Shown: positions 25,183-32,465 of the stretch, in pieces
Layout: every line of letters begins with the position of its first letter
How positions within the stretch are numbered: the first letter of the stretch is position 1
NCBI GenBank assembly: GCA_945873115.1
Contig: CAMCBT010000017.1
Location: 1 to 35,225, forward strand
From: an uncultured Mitsuokella sp.
GTDB taxonomy: Bacteria; Bacillota; Negativicutes; Selenomonadales; Selenomonadaceae
DNA: 35,225 nt
Reading direction: 5' to 3'
Made by a program: the position numbers and the translations under genes
Notes under the pieces: generated by a model
What the model saw: only the letters and a program-made list of their open reading frames with translations
Databases searched by the model: none
What the model was told of the DNA's origin: nothing

Positions 25183-25656
25183 TCAGACAGTCTTGTCGAG
25201 GAAAGCCCCGATCCATTCCTTTGCCTTGATCATATGCTTGATGAGGTCCTCGGGGGGAATCTCCCGCAGCACCTTGTTGTCCCGCTTGTCGATCATCTTG
25301 ACGGACATCTGGTTGACTTCCTTGTGATACTTGAACTCAAGGTCGCAGTTGATGCGGGCCATGAGGTCGTTGAGCTCCTTCGTCATGTAGCTGACGGAGC
25401 CCTCGTCCAGGGGCTTGTCGTCCTTTTTCCTGTCTTCCTTCGTGCTGTCCGTCTTGTCCTGGGCCTCGTTGTCTGCCTGGCTGGTGCCGGCCTCCCGCTG
25501 GACTGCCTCTGTCGAGGAGCGGGGAGCGGACTCCGAGCCCTGCTCCGCCACGCTCTGGGCGCTGGGTGCGCTCTGGCTCGTGGCAGAGGAGGCGGGTGTC
25601 GTCCACCCGCTTGTGGCGATGGCGCTGACCACCATGTCCTGAACTGAACCGATCAT
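25183..25656 (-). CDS. flaG: FlaG-family flagellar protein
   Basis: A 157-residue protein with a long, low-complexity Ser/Ala/Gln-rich N-terminal half. The FlaG domain is at the C-terminus (LEFKYHKEVNQMSVKMIDKR, VLREIPPEDLIKHMIK, IGAFLDKTV). FlaG proteins influence filament length; their mechanism is not settled. GGAGGGA precedes the ATG. The leader carries a hairpin with GGA in its loop (25677-25700), so CsrA control is plausible. First gene of the flaG-fliD-fliS-fliT unit, in the same order as Bacillus. Confidence 0.85.
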   Translation of the reverse strand: MIGSVQDMVVSAIATSGWTTPASSATSQSAPSAQSVAEQGSESAPRSSTEAVQREAGTSQADNEAQDKTDSTKEDRKKDDKPLDEGSVSYMTKELNDLMARINCDLEFKYHKEVNQMSVKMIDKRDNKVLREIPPEDLIKHMIKAKEWIGAFLDKTV

Positions 25657-25816
25657 GACTATCCCTCCATAGATGCACCGGCATTATCCATAACGCCGGT
25701 CGAATCCCTTGTTGTTAGTATTTATGAAAAGCAGCGGCTCATGCCCCTGCCCATTTCCTTTGCTGATGGGAAGTGACGGGAGGCTCTGGGGCTCCTGTCT
25801 CTTCCCGTATGTATCC
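25657..25816 (-). promoter_or_regulatory. csrA-flaG intergenic region
   Basis: A 160-base gap with the GGA-loop hairpin near flaG and weaker inverted repeats near 25745-25825 (ACGGGA/TCCCGT and CCCAT/ATGGG) that lack a T-run. No convincing sigma-28 or sigma-A promoter was seen, so readthrough from csrA is possible. Confidence 0.4.
25662..25700 (-). promoter_or_regulatory. GGA-loop hairpin before flaG, candidate CsrA site
   Basis: On the minus strand, ACCGGC pairs with GCCGGT (25677-25700); the inner TTAT/ATAA arms present ATGGAT at the tip. The same ATGGAT is in the flagellin leader loop. The flaG Shine-Dalgarno (25662-25668) holds a second GGA. Confidence 0.6.
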
Positions 25817-26044
25817 TCAGGCCTTCGGCGGAAGGGCGGCGCTGAGATCCAGCCCCTGGGCGGGCACCGCCGCGCTCTTGTTTTCCTCCTGGATGGCCCG
25901 ATAGATTTCCCCGCGGTAGATCTTTATCTCCCGTGGAGCATCGATGGCGATGCGCACGTTGTCCCCCTGGACCTCCACGATGTTGATGACGATGTCGTCG
26001 CCAATCATGATCTGCTGGCGGGGCTTGCGTGTGAGTACAAGCAT
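25817..26044 (-). CDS. csrA: Carbon storage regulator, translational repressor CsrA
   Basis: Small dimeric RNA-binding protein that blocks ribosome access at GGA motifs. The 75-residue protein has the family start MLVLTRKPRQQIMIGDDI with L4, and R44 (REIKIYRGEIY), the key RNA-binding residues in E. coli CsrA. A C-terminal extension (residues 56-75, Ala/Pro-rich) goes beyond the usual end. The start overlaps the fliW stop by one base (TAATG), so the two are translated together, as expected for the FliW-CsrA partner switch. Its probable targets are the leaders of flagellin and flaG. Confidence 0.97.
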   Translation of the reverse strand: MLVLTRKPRQQIMIGDDIVINIVEVQGDNVRIAIDAPREIKIYRGEIYRAIQEENKSAAVPAQGLDLSAALPPKA

Positions 26045-26490
26045 TACTTGGCCTCCTTCTTTTCCGGGAAGAGGCGATGCTTCGTCACATAGCTGCTCTT
26101 TTCGAGGACGATCTGCTTGGCCTCCATGGTGTTCGTGTTGATGACGACGGGGGCCATGAGATTCGTGGTCATATCCGGCACGCTGCCATTCGGGATGGTG
26201 ATAAGGGTGTAGATGTCGATGTCCTCCTGTTTCTCTATGCCCAGCTCCTTCAGATTCGCATCGTCTATCTCGAAGGAGTAATCCGGGAAGAACAGGAAGG
26301 GCACGGTCATCAGAAAGGCCAGATCCGGCGTCGTCAGCGACTGCAGGAAGACGTAGGGGCTCTCCTCGTCGTAGGGGATGATGGCGAACTCGTGCTCATC
26401 CTCAAAGGCGGGGAGACCGTGGGCGAAATGGACGACCTTTCCGTCGTCAATCTCGATGTCCCCAAAGCGAAGGGTGTTGACTTTTCTCAT
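26044..26490 (-). CDS. fliW: Flagellar assembly factor FliW
   Basis: A 148-residue antagonist of CsrA. In Bacillus, FliW binds free flagellin; when flagellin has been exported, FliW binds CsrA and relieves repression of flagellin translation. Family signatures are FGDIEIDDGKVVHFAHGLPA, FEDEHEFAIIPYD, PYVFLQSL, PDLAFLMT, and the C-terminal NLMAPVVINTNTMEAKQIVL. It overlaps csrA by one base and lies 18 bases after the DUF6470 gene. Confidence 0.96.
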   Translation of the reverse strand: MRKVNTLRFGDIEIDDGKVVHFAHGLPAFEDEHEFAIIPYDEESPYVFLQSLTTPDLAFLMTVPFLFFPDYSFEIDDANLKELGIEKQEDIDIYTLITIPNGSVPDMTTNLMAPVVINTNTMEAKQIVLEKSSYVTKHRLFPEKKEAK

Positions 26491-26508
26491 GAAGCTTCCT
26501 CCAAACGA

Positions 26509-27087
26509 TCAGATATACTTGTCATAACGCCCTTCCGTGAGCCATCTTTTGACGTCTGCCTTCTGCTTGACGTAGGTCTCGACGCTGCCCCTGGTAAAGT
26601 GGGTCTTGGCGAAGGCATCCGTGTCAATGTTTACTGTGACATCCCCCTCGTCGGGCGTTCCCTTGACCTCGCTGGGATGAACCGTTATCTTCGGGTCTGG
26701 GATGTGCTCGGCGACGATGATTCGCTGCTTCTTAATCTCGGACGTGAGCCTGTTGTCGTAGAGCTCCGTGACGGGGTTCCGCCCGGGCTTTCCGCCTCCA
26801 TCGATATTGGCCCAAGCCTCTTGCGTATGGGAGGAGGTGGATCTTTGCAGGTCGGAAAACCCTTTGGAGCCGTGCTCTCTGGCAAAGTCCGTATGATTCG
26901 TGAAGCCATAGGAGTGGCGGCTTTCGTAGGTGTCGATGTCGATGGACATCTGGGTGGTGCCCTTGTTCGACCGGGCCTGCCGGTTCTCCGTGGAGAGCCG
27001 CGCGGGCGTGGAGTGGGCCTCCAGCCGCCCGAGCTGCGTATGCACACTCGTCTGCGGCTGGATAAACCGGATATTCAAGTACTGCAT
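26509..27087 (-). CDS. yviE: DUF6470 family protein, YviE-like
   Basis: A 192-residue protein in the exact position of Bacillus yviE, between flgL and fliW. The N-terminus (LNIRFIQPQTSVHTQLGRL) matches the family's usual opening. The middle is rich in charged and polar residues, and the end (VETYVKQKADVKRWLTEGRYDKYI) is amphipathic. No enzyme motif, signal peptide or membrane segment is visible. Its function in motility is not established. A GAGGTG ribosome site and an extended -10 promoter lie directly upstream. Confidence 0.8.
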   Translation of the reverse strand: MQYLNIRFIQPQTSVHTQLGRLEAHSTPARLSTENRQARSNKGTTQMSIDIDTYESRHSYGFTNHTDFAREHGSKGFSDLQRSTSSHTQEAWANIDGGGKPGRNPVTELYDNRLTSEIKKQRIIVAEHIPDPKITVHPSEVKGTPDEGDVTVNIDTDAFAKTHFTRGSVETYVKQKADVKRWLTEGRYDKYI

Positions 27088-27107
27088 CGCGCACCTCGCT
27101 TCCCTAC

Positions 27108-27116
27108 ATTATACCA
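27108..27116 (-). promoter_or_regulatory. Extended -10 promoter before yviE-fliW-csrA
   Basis: The minus strand reads TGGTATAAT, a perfect extended -10, with no good -35 element. It gives a leader of about 14 bases. The 114-base gap after flgL also holds a CCCTG/CAGGG inverted repeat (about 27162-27177) and an ACACTA/TAGTGT pair. Confidence 0.55.
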
Positions 27117-27201
27117 TCCTATGACAAATTACACTATAAAAAATATGTTAGTGTTAGGCCCTGTTCGCGCAGGGTACACGCCACTACTGCCCACTTCGCT
27201 A

Positions 27202-28566
27202 TCAGCTCAAATAGTCGGCGAGCGACGCGGGGAGGATGCGGGCGCCTAGGGCCAGGCCCATATTGTAGACCGTCTGGGCCTCCATGAGCTTTACGGCAAG
27301 ATCCGCCACGTCCGTGCCCATGACATCCGTGATGTCCTTCGTGATGACCTCGTTCTGGTTGCCGAACATGGTCTGGACATTCTCATAGAGTGCCTGGCGG
27401 GCGCCGAGCTTTGACTCCGTGTTGACTGTCGTGGCATGGGCCTCGTCCGCCACCGTCATGCCGTCGCTAGACAGCCAGTCGTGGTCGACGGAGAGCACCT
27501 TATTGTGGACGGTCAGGAGTTCGTTTAGCATCGCCGTGCCGGAGGCCTTGTTGCCGGAGTTGGCATCGTCGAAGATGTCCGTGCCGAAGATATCCGGGCC
27601 CGTCACATTCACCGTGTCCGCCTGGGGCTCGATGGTGCCGTTCTTCTTCGTCATCGAGATGTACTTGTCGTCGCCGCTGTATGTGACGATCTTCTGATGC
27701 ACGATGTCGAAGGAGAGGGCGACGTCCTGTCCGTTCACGGTGATCTTTCCGGGGGAGGGCGGTTTGCCCGTCGCCGCGTCGACGAGGATCTCGCCCGTGT
27801 TCTTGAAGTACTTCGACACCTTTTCCGTGCCTGCCGCGCCGTTCCAGTTGGCGAGCTTTCCCGCCGCGTCCTTCGTCGGATCGACGATGGCATCGGCGTT
27901 GTCTCGGACGCGGTTCTTGTAGCCCGTGTCCACGAAGTCCTTGGAATAGACGTTGCCGTCCATGGTGTTGAGGTAATAGGTGTTGCCGTCGCTGCCCTTC
28001 ATCGAGAGCATCTGCGTGAGGCTGCGGTTCGTCGCGTTGTCGACGCCATTTGTGCCGCTGAAGTACTTCTGCTGGGCCACGTCCAGGGTCTTAGCCAGCC
28101 CCCGGTCCACCTCCTTCTCGCTCATGGAGAAGGGCTGAGTGGTGTCGCTCTGGCCGGCGAAGACGTAGCGGTCGCCGGTCTGGGTGTTGCCGAGGGACAC
28201 CAGCTCCTGGATTTCCGCCATCATCTCCTTGCCGATGGCCTGCATGTCATCGGTGTTGTTGTGGCTGCTCGCGGCGTTCGTGGTCTTTTCCTTGATGGTG
28301 GTCTGGATGTCCGTCATGTTGGCGAGGGCCGCATCGCTTGTCTTCATCCAGGAGATACCCGTCTTGACGTTATCCGTATAGCTATCGTTCTCCGTGTTTG
28401 CCGTCTCGTAGCGCATCCACTTCGTATAGTCCACGGAGCTATCCGAGGGGCGGTGCAGCTTGTTGCCGTCCCCCTGCTCCATGTACTTGTCCTGTCGCTC
28501 ATTGGCCTCGTTCAGGGACTTCTTGTAGCTATAAATCATCTGATTGCTGCTTACGCGGATTGACAT
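27202..28566 (-). CDS. flgL: Flagellar hook-filament junction protein FlgL (HAP3)
   Basis: Second junction protein between hook and filament. The 454 residues start with flagellin-like sequence (MSIRVSSNQMIYSYKKSLNEA) and the LHRPSDSSVDYTKWMRYET segment typical of FlgL, and end with flagellin-like helices (VMGTDVADLAVKLMEAQTVYN, ILPASLADYL). The central domain is longer than in E. coli FlgL (317 residues), as is common in this lineage. An AGGTGA ribosome site precedes the ATG, 30 bases after flgK. Confidence 0.95.
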   Translation of the reverse strand: MSIRVSSNQMIYSYKKSLNEANERQDKYMEQGDGNKLHRPSDSSVDYTKWMRYETANTENDSYTDNVKTGISWMKTSDAALANMTDIQTTIKEKTTNAASSHNNTDDMQAIGKEMMAEIQELVSLGNTQTGDRYVFAGQSDTTQPFSMSEKEVDRGLAKTLDVAQQKYFSGTNGVDNATNRSLTQMLSMKGSDGNTYYLNTMDGNVYSKDFVDTGYKNRVRDNADAIVDPTKDAAGKLANWNGAAGTEKVSKYFKNTGEILVDAATGKPPSPGKITVNGQDVALSFDIVHQKIVTYSGDDKYISMTKKNGTIEPQADTVNVTGPDIFGTDIFDDANSGNKASGTAMLNELLTVHNKVLSVDHDWLSSDGMTVADEAHATTVNTESKLGARQALYENVQTMFGNQNEVITKDITDVMGTDVADLAVKLMEAQTVYNMGLALGARILPASLADYLS

Positions 28567-28596
28567 GAGTTCACCTTACCTTCCGTTTGCCCGGCA

Positions 28597-30399
28597 TTAC
28601 CGTCCGACCGTGCCTGTGCTGTTGATGAGCCGGTCGAGCATCTCGTCCATGGTGGTGAGGCAGCGGGACGAGGCGCTGTAGCCCTTCTGGAACTGGATCA
28701 TATTCGTGAGCTCCTCGTTCCAGTCGACCCCCTGGGTGGAGTTGCGCCACGCAACAATCTGATTCACGAGATCGCCCTGGGCGCTTTCCATATCGTCCAC
28801 GGACTCGGAGTCGCTGCCGAGCTTCTGAATCATGGAGCTGTAGTAGGCGTTGATGGAAGTATCGGAGATGCTGCGATCTGGGACAGTGACGCTGCCATCC
28901 TGGGTGGAGATTGTCACGAGATCCTTGCCGTCCACCTGGATGCCTGCCGTCACAAGGGTGAGGGAGTTCGTGCTGTCCAGGTTTATGAGGCCCTTGATGT
29001 TCGTGGCGTTCTCGCCGTCGCCGGAGCCATTGGGTTTTACGGTGTAGGTATTCTGGAGTGCCCCGTTTGCATCCGTGTCCTGATTGACGGAGAGGCTGCG
29101 GGCAGCGATCTTCGATGTGCCGCCCGGGGCCGTGATGATTGTGTTGACGGCGAGCTTGTTGATGATCTGGACTCCCTGGAGGGTCTCCTCCGATGCTTGC
29201 TTGCCGATTATCTTCACCCGTGGCGTATTGACCTTTGTGCCATCCGCCTTCGTATAGGTGGTGTAGTCCACATCCCGGGTGACAGAGCCTAGGGTGTAGT
29301 TCTTCGCCGTGACACTCCCGGTCTTTGCGTCGTAGGTATAGTAGGTGTTGTCGTCGCCCCAGAAGTTATGACCGTAGCTGGGCCCCTTGTAGTTCGTCGT
29401 GCCGTCGTCCTTCCCGAAGGAGGAGTCGGTGCCGTCGATGCCGGCCCCCTGCTGGTGGGCCTGGTTGAAGGTGGTAAGCAGGAAGGCCGCCATATTGGAG
29501 AGCTTGTCCATGTAGGTCTTGTTCTCATCGATGGCGTCCATCTGGCCCCGGAGGCTGCCGTTGGTGGGGATGTAGGCGATGCCTGCCTCCTTGATGTTGA
29601 TGGAGTAGTCGTTGATGCCGTATTTCTTATTGGCCACCGGGTCGCTCATCTCGAGGGTCAGGCGGCTTACGCCGTTGACCAGGGAGAGGCCGTTGGAGAC
29701 GACGGAGTACATACCCTTGTCGTCCTCGTAGACGTTGAGGTTCACAATCTCGCTCATCTTGTCCACGATGAGATCCCGCTGGTCGCGGAGGTCATTGGCA
29801 GATGCCCCGGTGGCCTCTGCCGCCATGATGCTCTTGTTCAGCGCCACCATCTGATCCGTGTAGTCATTTAGGGTCTTGACGGTGGAGCGCATATCGTCGT
29901 ACTGGTTGACCATCTGGTTCTGGATCTGCTGGGCGCTGGTCTTGAGCTTGTCGGCCAGCACGTTGGATTTCTCCACGACGGAGACCCGGTTCGTGTTGGT
30001 GGAGGCATGGGTGGAGAGGTCGTCCCAGGCCTTGTAGAATTCGGCCAGGGTGTTCTTCATGCCGGTGGAGTCGGTGTCCTTGAAGATAGACTCGATCTTG
30101 TCGTAGTTTTTCTGGGCGGTCTTGTAGTAGTTCTGGGTGGCAGTCTCCTGCCAGTAGGATTTGTCCGCGAAGATGTCCCGGGCCCGCTCGATGGACATAG
30201 AGTCGACGCCGGTGCCCACCATGACTTCGCCGTAGAGGGAGTTGATGTTCTGGCCGCGGGTGGGGGCCAGGTTGACACTCTGACGGGAGTAGCCTTCGGT
30301 GGAGGCATTCGTGATGTTGTGCCCCACGGTGTCGAGGGAGAGCTGGTTGGCAAAGATGCCGCGGACCATGGTATTGAGTCCGGCAAAGGTTGAACGCAT
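28597..30399 (-). CDS. flgK: Flagellar hook-filament junction protein FlgK (HAP1)
   Basis: First junction protein, 600 residues. The N-terminus carries the rod/hook signature (LSLDTVGHNITNASTEGYSR) and FADKSYWQE. Coiled-coil regions follow, with a variable centre (residues 300-480), and the C-terminal hook-family end (GVDWNEELTNMIQFQKGYSA, CLTTMDEMLDRLINSTG). It lies 20 bases after the second FlgN-like gene. AGGTGA precedes the ATG. Confidence 0.96.
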   Translation of the reverse strand: MRSTFAGLNTMVRGIFANQLSLDTVGHNITNASTEGYSRQSVNLAPTRGQNINSLYGEVMVGTGVDSMSIERARDIFADKSYWQETATQNYYKTAQKNYDKIESIFKDTDSTGMKNTLAEFYKAWDDLSTHASTNTNRVSVVEKSNVLADKLKTSAQQIQNQMVNQYDDMRSTVKTLNDYTDQMVALNKSIMAAEATGASANDLRDQRDLIVDKMSEIVNLNVYEDDKGMYSVVSNGLSLVNGVSRLTLEMSDPVANKKYGINDYSINIKEAGIAYIPTNGSLRGQMDAIDENKTYMDKLSNMAAFLLTTFNQAHQQGAGIDGTDSSFGKDDGTTNYKGPSYGHNFWGDDNTYYTYDAKTGSVTAKNYTLGSVTRDVDYTTYTKADGTKVNTPRVKIIGKQASEETLQGVQIINKLAVNTIITAPGGTSKIAARSLSVNQDTDANGALQNTYTVKPNGSGDGENATNIKGLINLDSTNSLTLVTAGIQVDGKDLVTISTQDGSVTVPDRSISDTSINAYYSSMIQKLGSDSESVDDMESAQGDLVNQIVAWRNSTQGVDWNEELTNMIQFQKGYSASSRCLTTMDEMLDRLINSTGTVGR

Positions 30400-30419
30400 A
30401 CTAATTCACCTGTTTTCTA

Positions 30420-30920
30420 TCATACATTCGCGTCGAACATCTTGATATTGCGGGGCGCAGACTCCTCGGTGCCTTCCTTTGCGTAGGTGTCGCTGGCGCG
30501 TGTGCGGGTCAGGACGTTGATCTGGAAGTCAATAAAATCCTTGCTGTGGGCAAGGAGTCCTGAGAGGCGCTTGATGTCCTGGCGCATTGTTTTCTGGAGC
30601 TCTGCCGTCTCCCGGAAGAGCCGGAGGGCTGTCGTACGTTCCTCGGTGGCGCCGGCGTGGGCAATCCAGGAGAGGACGCGCTTCTCGCCTCGGGCGGCGA
30701 GCATCGTCTCCTGCCTTTTCGTGAGGCGGCCGAGGGCGATTAGGCTGGGCTCAATCTCTGCCACGGCCTTTGGGACACCCCCGCCGGAGGGGTTTTCCAC
30801 CAGGGCCTGCCGGAGGGCCAGGAAGCCTGCCGCGCATTTATGGCCGAGGGCGATTTCCTCCCGGAGAAGGGCGATGAGCTCTCGAAGGGTGGGCTTTTTC
30901 GGGGTGCTCTCATGCGTCAT
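30420..30920 (-). CDS. Second FlgN-like helical protein
   Basis: A 166-residue, almost entirely helical protein (TLRELIALLREEIALGHKC, LIALGRLTKRQETMLAARG, LQKTMRQDIKRLSGLLAHSK). Size and pattern fit a FlgN-type chaperone, but no family motif is decisive. The start is ATG 30920, 8 bases after GAGGA and overlapping the flgN end by 11 bases; ATG 30938 is possible. Bacillus has one FlgN here, so this may be a duplicate specialised for FlgK or FlgL. That is inference. Confidence 0.6.
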   Translation of the reverse strand: MTHESTPKKPTLRELIALLREEIALGHKCAAGFLALRQALVENPSGGGVPKAVAEIEPSLIALGRLTKRQETMLAARGEKRVLSWIAHAGATEERTTALRLFRETAELQKTMRQDIKRLSGLLAHSKDFIDFQINVLTRTRASDTYAKEGTEESAPRNIKMFDANV

Positions 30921-31392
30921 ATTGGAAGTTCCTCGCATGAGTGACCTTCTCGCCGCCCTTCGCGCCATAGGTGGGCTCCACGCGCGTGCCGCCGATGCGG
31001 TTCAGATGGATTTGCACCACCTTCAGGGCCTCCTGCATGAGAATGGTATTGTTGTCCCCCAGCTCCTTCGCCTCTGCGGCCTTTTTCGAGAGGCCGGCGT
31101 GGAGGGCTGAGAGTGCCCTCTGGTATTCCTTGGGGGCCCGGGCGAGGACGGCGTCCATCTTTGTGTCCTTCGTGATGGCCCTATCCCGATCGGCCAGCTC
31201 TGCAAGGGCCTTCTGCCGGGCTACCTCGAGGGCGCCGATGCGCTCGGTCATGGTCTTTTCCTCGGCGATGAGCCGCTCAAGGGTGTGCATGTCGATAGCC
31301 ACGAGGGCGCTGCGCTTCTTTTCGCCCAGCTTCACCAGGGCCTCGTAGGTCTTCATGAGGTCATTCAGGGCCTGCAGGAGATCCTTCCACAT
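30910..31392 (-). CDS. flgN: FlgN-like flagellar export chaperone
   Basis: Chaperone expected to bind FlgK and FlgL before export. The 160 residues form long amphipathic helices in the order seen in FlgN (LLQALNDLMKTYEALVKLGE, KKRSALVAIDMHTLERLIAE, EKTMTERIGALEVARQK). The position between flgM and flgK matches Bacillus yvyG/flgN. It lies 11 bases after flgM. Confidence 0.85.
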   Translation of the reverse strand: MWKDLLQALNDLMKTYEALVKLGEKKRSALVAIDMHTLERLIAEEKTMTERIGALEVARQKALAELADRDRAITKDTKMDAVLARAPKEYQRALSALHAGLSKKAAEAKELGDNNTILMQEALKVVQIHLNRIGGTRVEPTYGAKGGEKVTHARNFQYDA

Positions 31393-31403
31393 GACCGGTC
31401 TCC

Positions 31404-31682
31404 TCAGCCGAGCATCGCGAGCATCTTGGCCGCGATGTCATCTTCACTTGGGTTATAGGTCCCATTTTCAATGTCAGGACGCAGGGCATCGAGCTTTTCC
31501 GTGCGCACGTCCGAAAGGCCCTTCAGCTCCCCCAGCAAGTTGGAAAAGCTCTGGCCCACATCGGAGAATATGGCCTCGTCCTTCGGCGTCTCAATCTCGC
31601 GGGCGTAGCTTTTCCGGGCTGCGTTGCTGCTGGCAGCCTGGTATGCGCCGGTGACGGCCTGTACGTTGTTGTTGATAATCAT
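31404..31682 (-). CDS. flgM: Anti-sigma-28 factor FlgM
   Basis: Holds sigma-28 (FliA/SigD) inactive until hook completion. The 92-residue protein starts at ATG 31682, with GGTGG 8 bases upstream; a TTG at 31697 would add five residues. The N-terminus (MIINNNVQAVTGAYQ) and the C-terminal sigma-binding helices (FSNLLGELKGLSDVRTEKLD, LRPDIENGTYNPSEDDIAAK) are typical. First gene of the flgM-flgN-flgN2-flgK-flgL unit. Confidence 0.93.
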   Translation of the reverse strand: MIINNNVQAVTGAYQAASSNAARKSYAREIETPKDEAIFSDVGQSFSNLLGELKGLSDVRTEKLDALRPDIENGTYNPSEDDIAAKMLAMLG

Positions 31683-31770
31683 CTTGTTCACCACCAAATG
31701 AGCTGTCCCTGGGACGTTTGCTCTCCTTGTAGTCGTCGCTTCCTTGCGTACTGTCTATCCTTCTCTTAAT

Positions 31771-31796
31771 TTATCGACAAAAAAACGGGAGGCTTA
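31771..31796 (-). promoter_or_regulatory. Candidate sigma-28 promoter of the flgM operon
   Basis: On the minus strand, TAAG, 14 bases, then GTCGATAA resembles TAAA-N15-GCCGATAA. Its spacer is the 3' arm and T-run of the terminator at 31779-31809. The leader to flgM would be about 80 bases. Confidence 0.5.
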
Positions 31797-31809
31797 ACTC
31801 CCGTTTTTC
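31779..31809. terminator. Terminator after yvyF
   Basis: CGGGAG pairs with CTCCCG around a short TTAAG-type loop, with A- and T-runs on both sides, so it could work in both directions. On the minus strand it ends the yvyF transcript. Confidence 0.88.
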
Positions 31810-31885
31810 TGTGATTATAGGCGATTATCTTGGGTTTCCGGACGCTATCGTCGTTTTTCTGCTTTTATGGTTTTGGAGGCTTCTC

Positions 31886-32308
31886 TTATTTGTCTTCAAA
31901 TTTCTTTGTGTACATTCCGCCGCCACGGCCGCCGGCTGCCGGCTTTGCCGCCTGGGAAGCCGCTGCGAACTTCGCGGTCTGGGCCTGGACCTCCTTGCGC
32001 ATGGACTCCATGCATTCGCTGCAGAATTTGCCCGTGAAGATGGGCTTGCCGCATTTCTCGCAAGGATAGCTCATCTGGACGCCCACCTGCTCGAATCGGC
32101 CCTCGCGGATGAGGCGCTTGATCATGCTCTCGGAGGCACCGGTGGCCTCGATGAGCTCGGAGACCTTGCACTTGGGGTTGTCCCGGACGTAGTTGACGAC
32201 CTCGGCCTCTTTCTCACGCATCTTGTCCTGGCAGTCCGGGCAGTATTTCGCGGTGCCCAGAGGGACGAATATCTTGCCGCACATGGGGCAGTTCTTCATT
32301 TTCGCCAT
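31886..32308 (-). CDS. yvyF: YvyF-family flagellar operon protein
   Basis: A 140-residue protein of the TIGR03826/YvyF type, found upstream of flgM in Bacillus. Two zinc-ribbon-like modules flank a helix-turn-helix-like segment: C7/C10 with C23/C26, then VSELIEATGASESMIKRLIR (50-69), then C83/C86 with C96/C99. The tail is Ala/Gly-rich. This suggests a nucleic-acid-binding regulator of late flagellar genes, not proven in the family. The start is ATG 32308, 8 bases after AAGGAG; an upstream in-frame GTG is less likely. Confidence 0.88.
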   Translation of the reverse strand: MAKMKNCPMCGKIFVPLGTAKYCPDCQDKMREKEAEVVNYVRDNPKCKVSELIEATGASESMIKRLIREGRFEQVGVQMSYPCEKCGKPIFTGKFCSECMESMRKEVQAQTAKFAAASQAAKPAAGGRGGGMYTKKFEDK

Positions 32309-32465
32309 TTTTTTCACTCCTTGTAAAGCCAGCCCTTTTCTTTCTGGCCGGTGCCAGAGCTACGGGCAATTCTTTTCAATTTGTTTTATTTCGACGCCAA
32401 GAAGAAAAACCCTTTTTCTGAAGATACTTTTCCCAAAAAGGCACTCCGCTGTGCGCACGTCCCCC
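32309..32465 (-). other. Gap between the P-type ATPase and yvyF
   Basis: A 157-base AT-richer stretch. It holds a small AGAAAAA/TTTTTCT inverted repeat (about 32400-32416) and a GCCAG/CTGGC pair near 32325-32350. No strong promoter or terminator can be supported by eye. Confidence 0.4.

Noticed and set aside
25745..25825. Inverted repeats after csrA as a terminator
   Set aside because: Stems are short and interrupted and no T-run follows on either strand.
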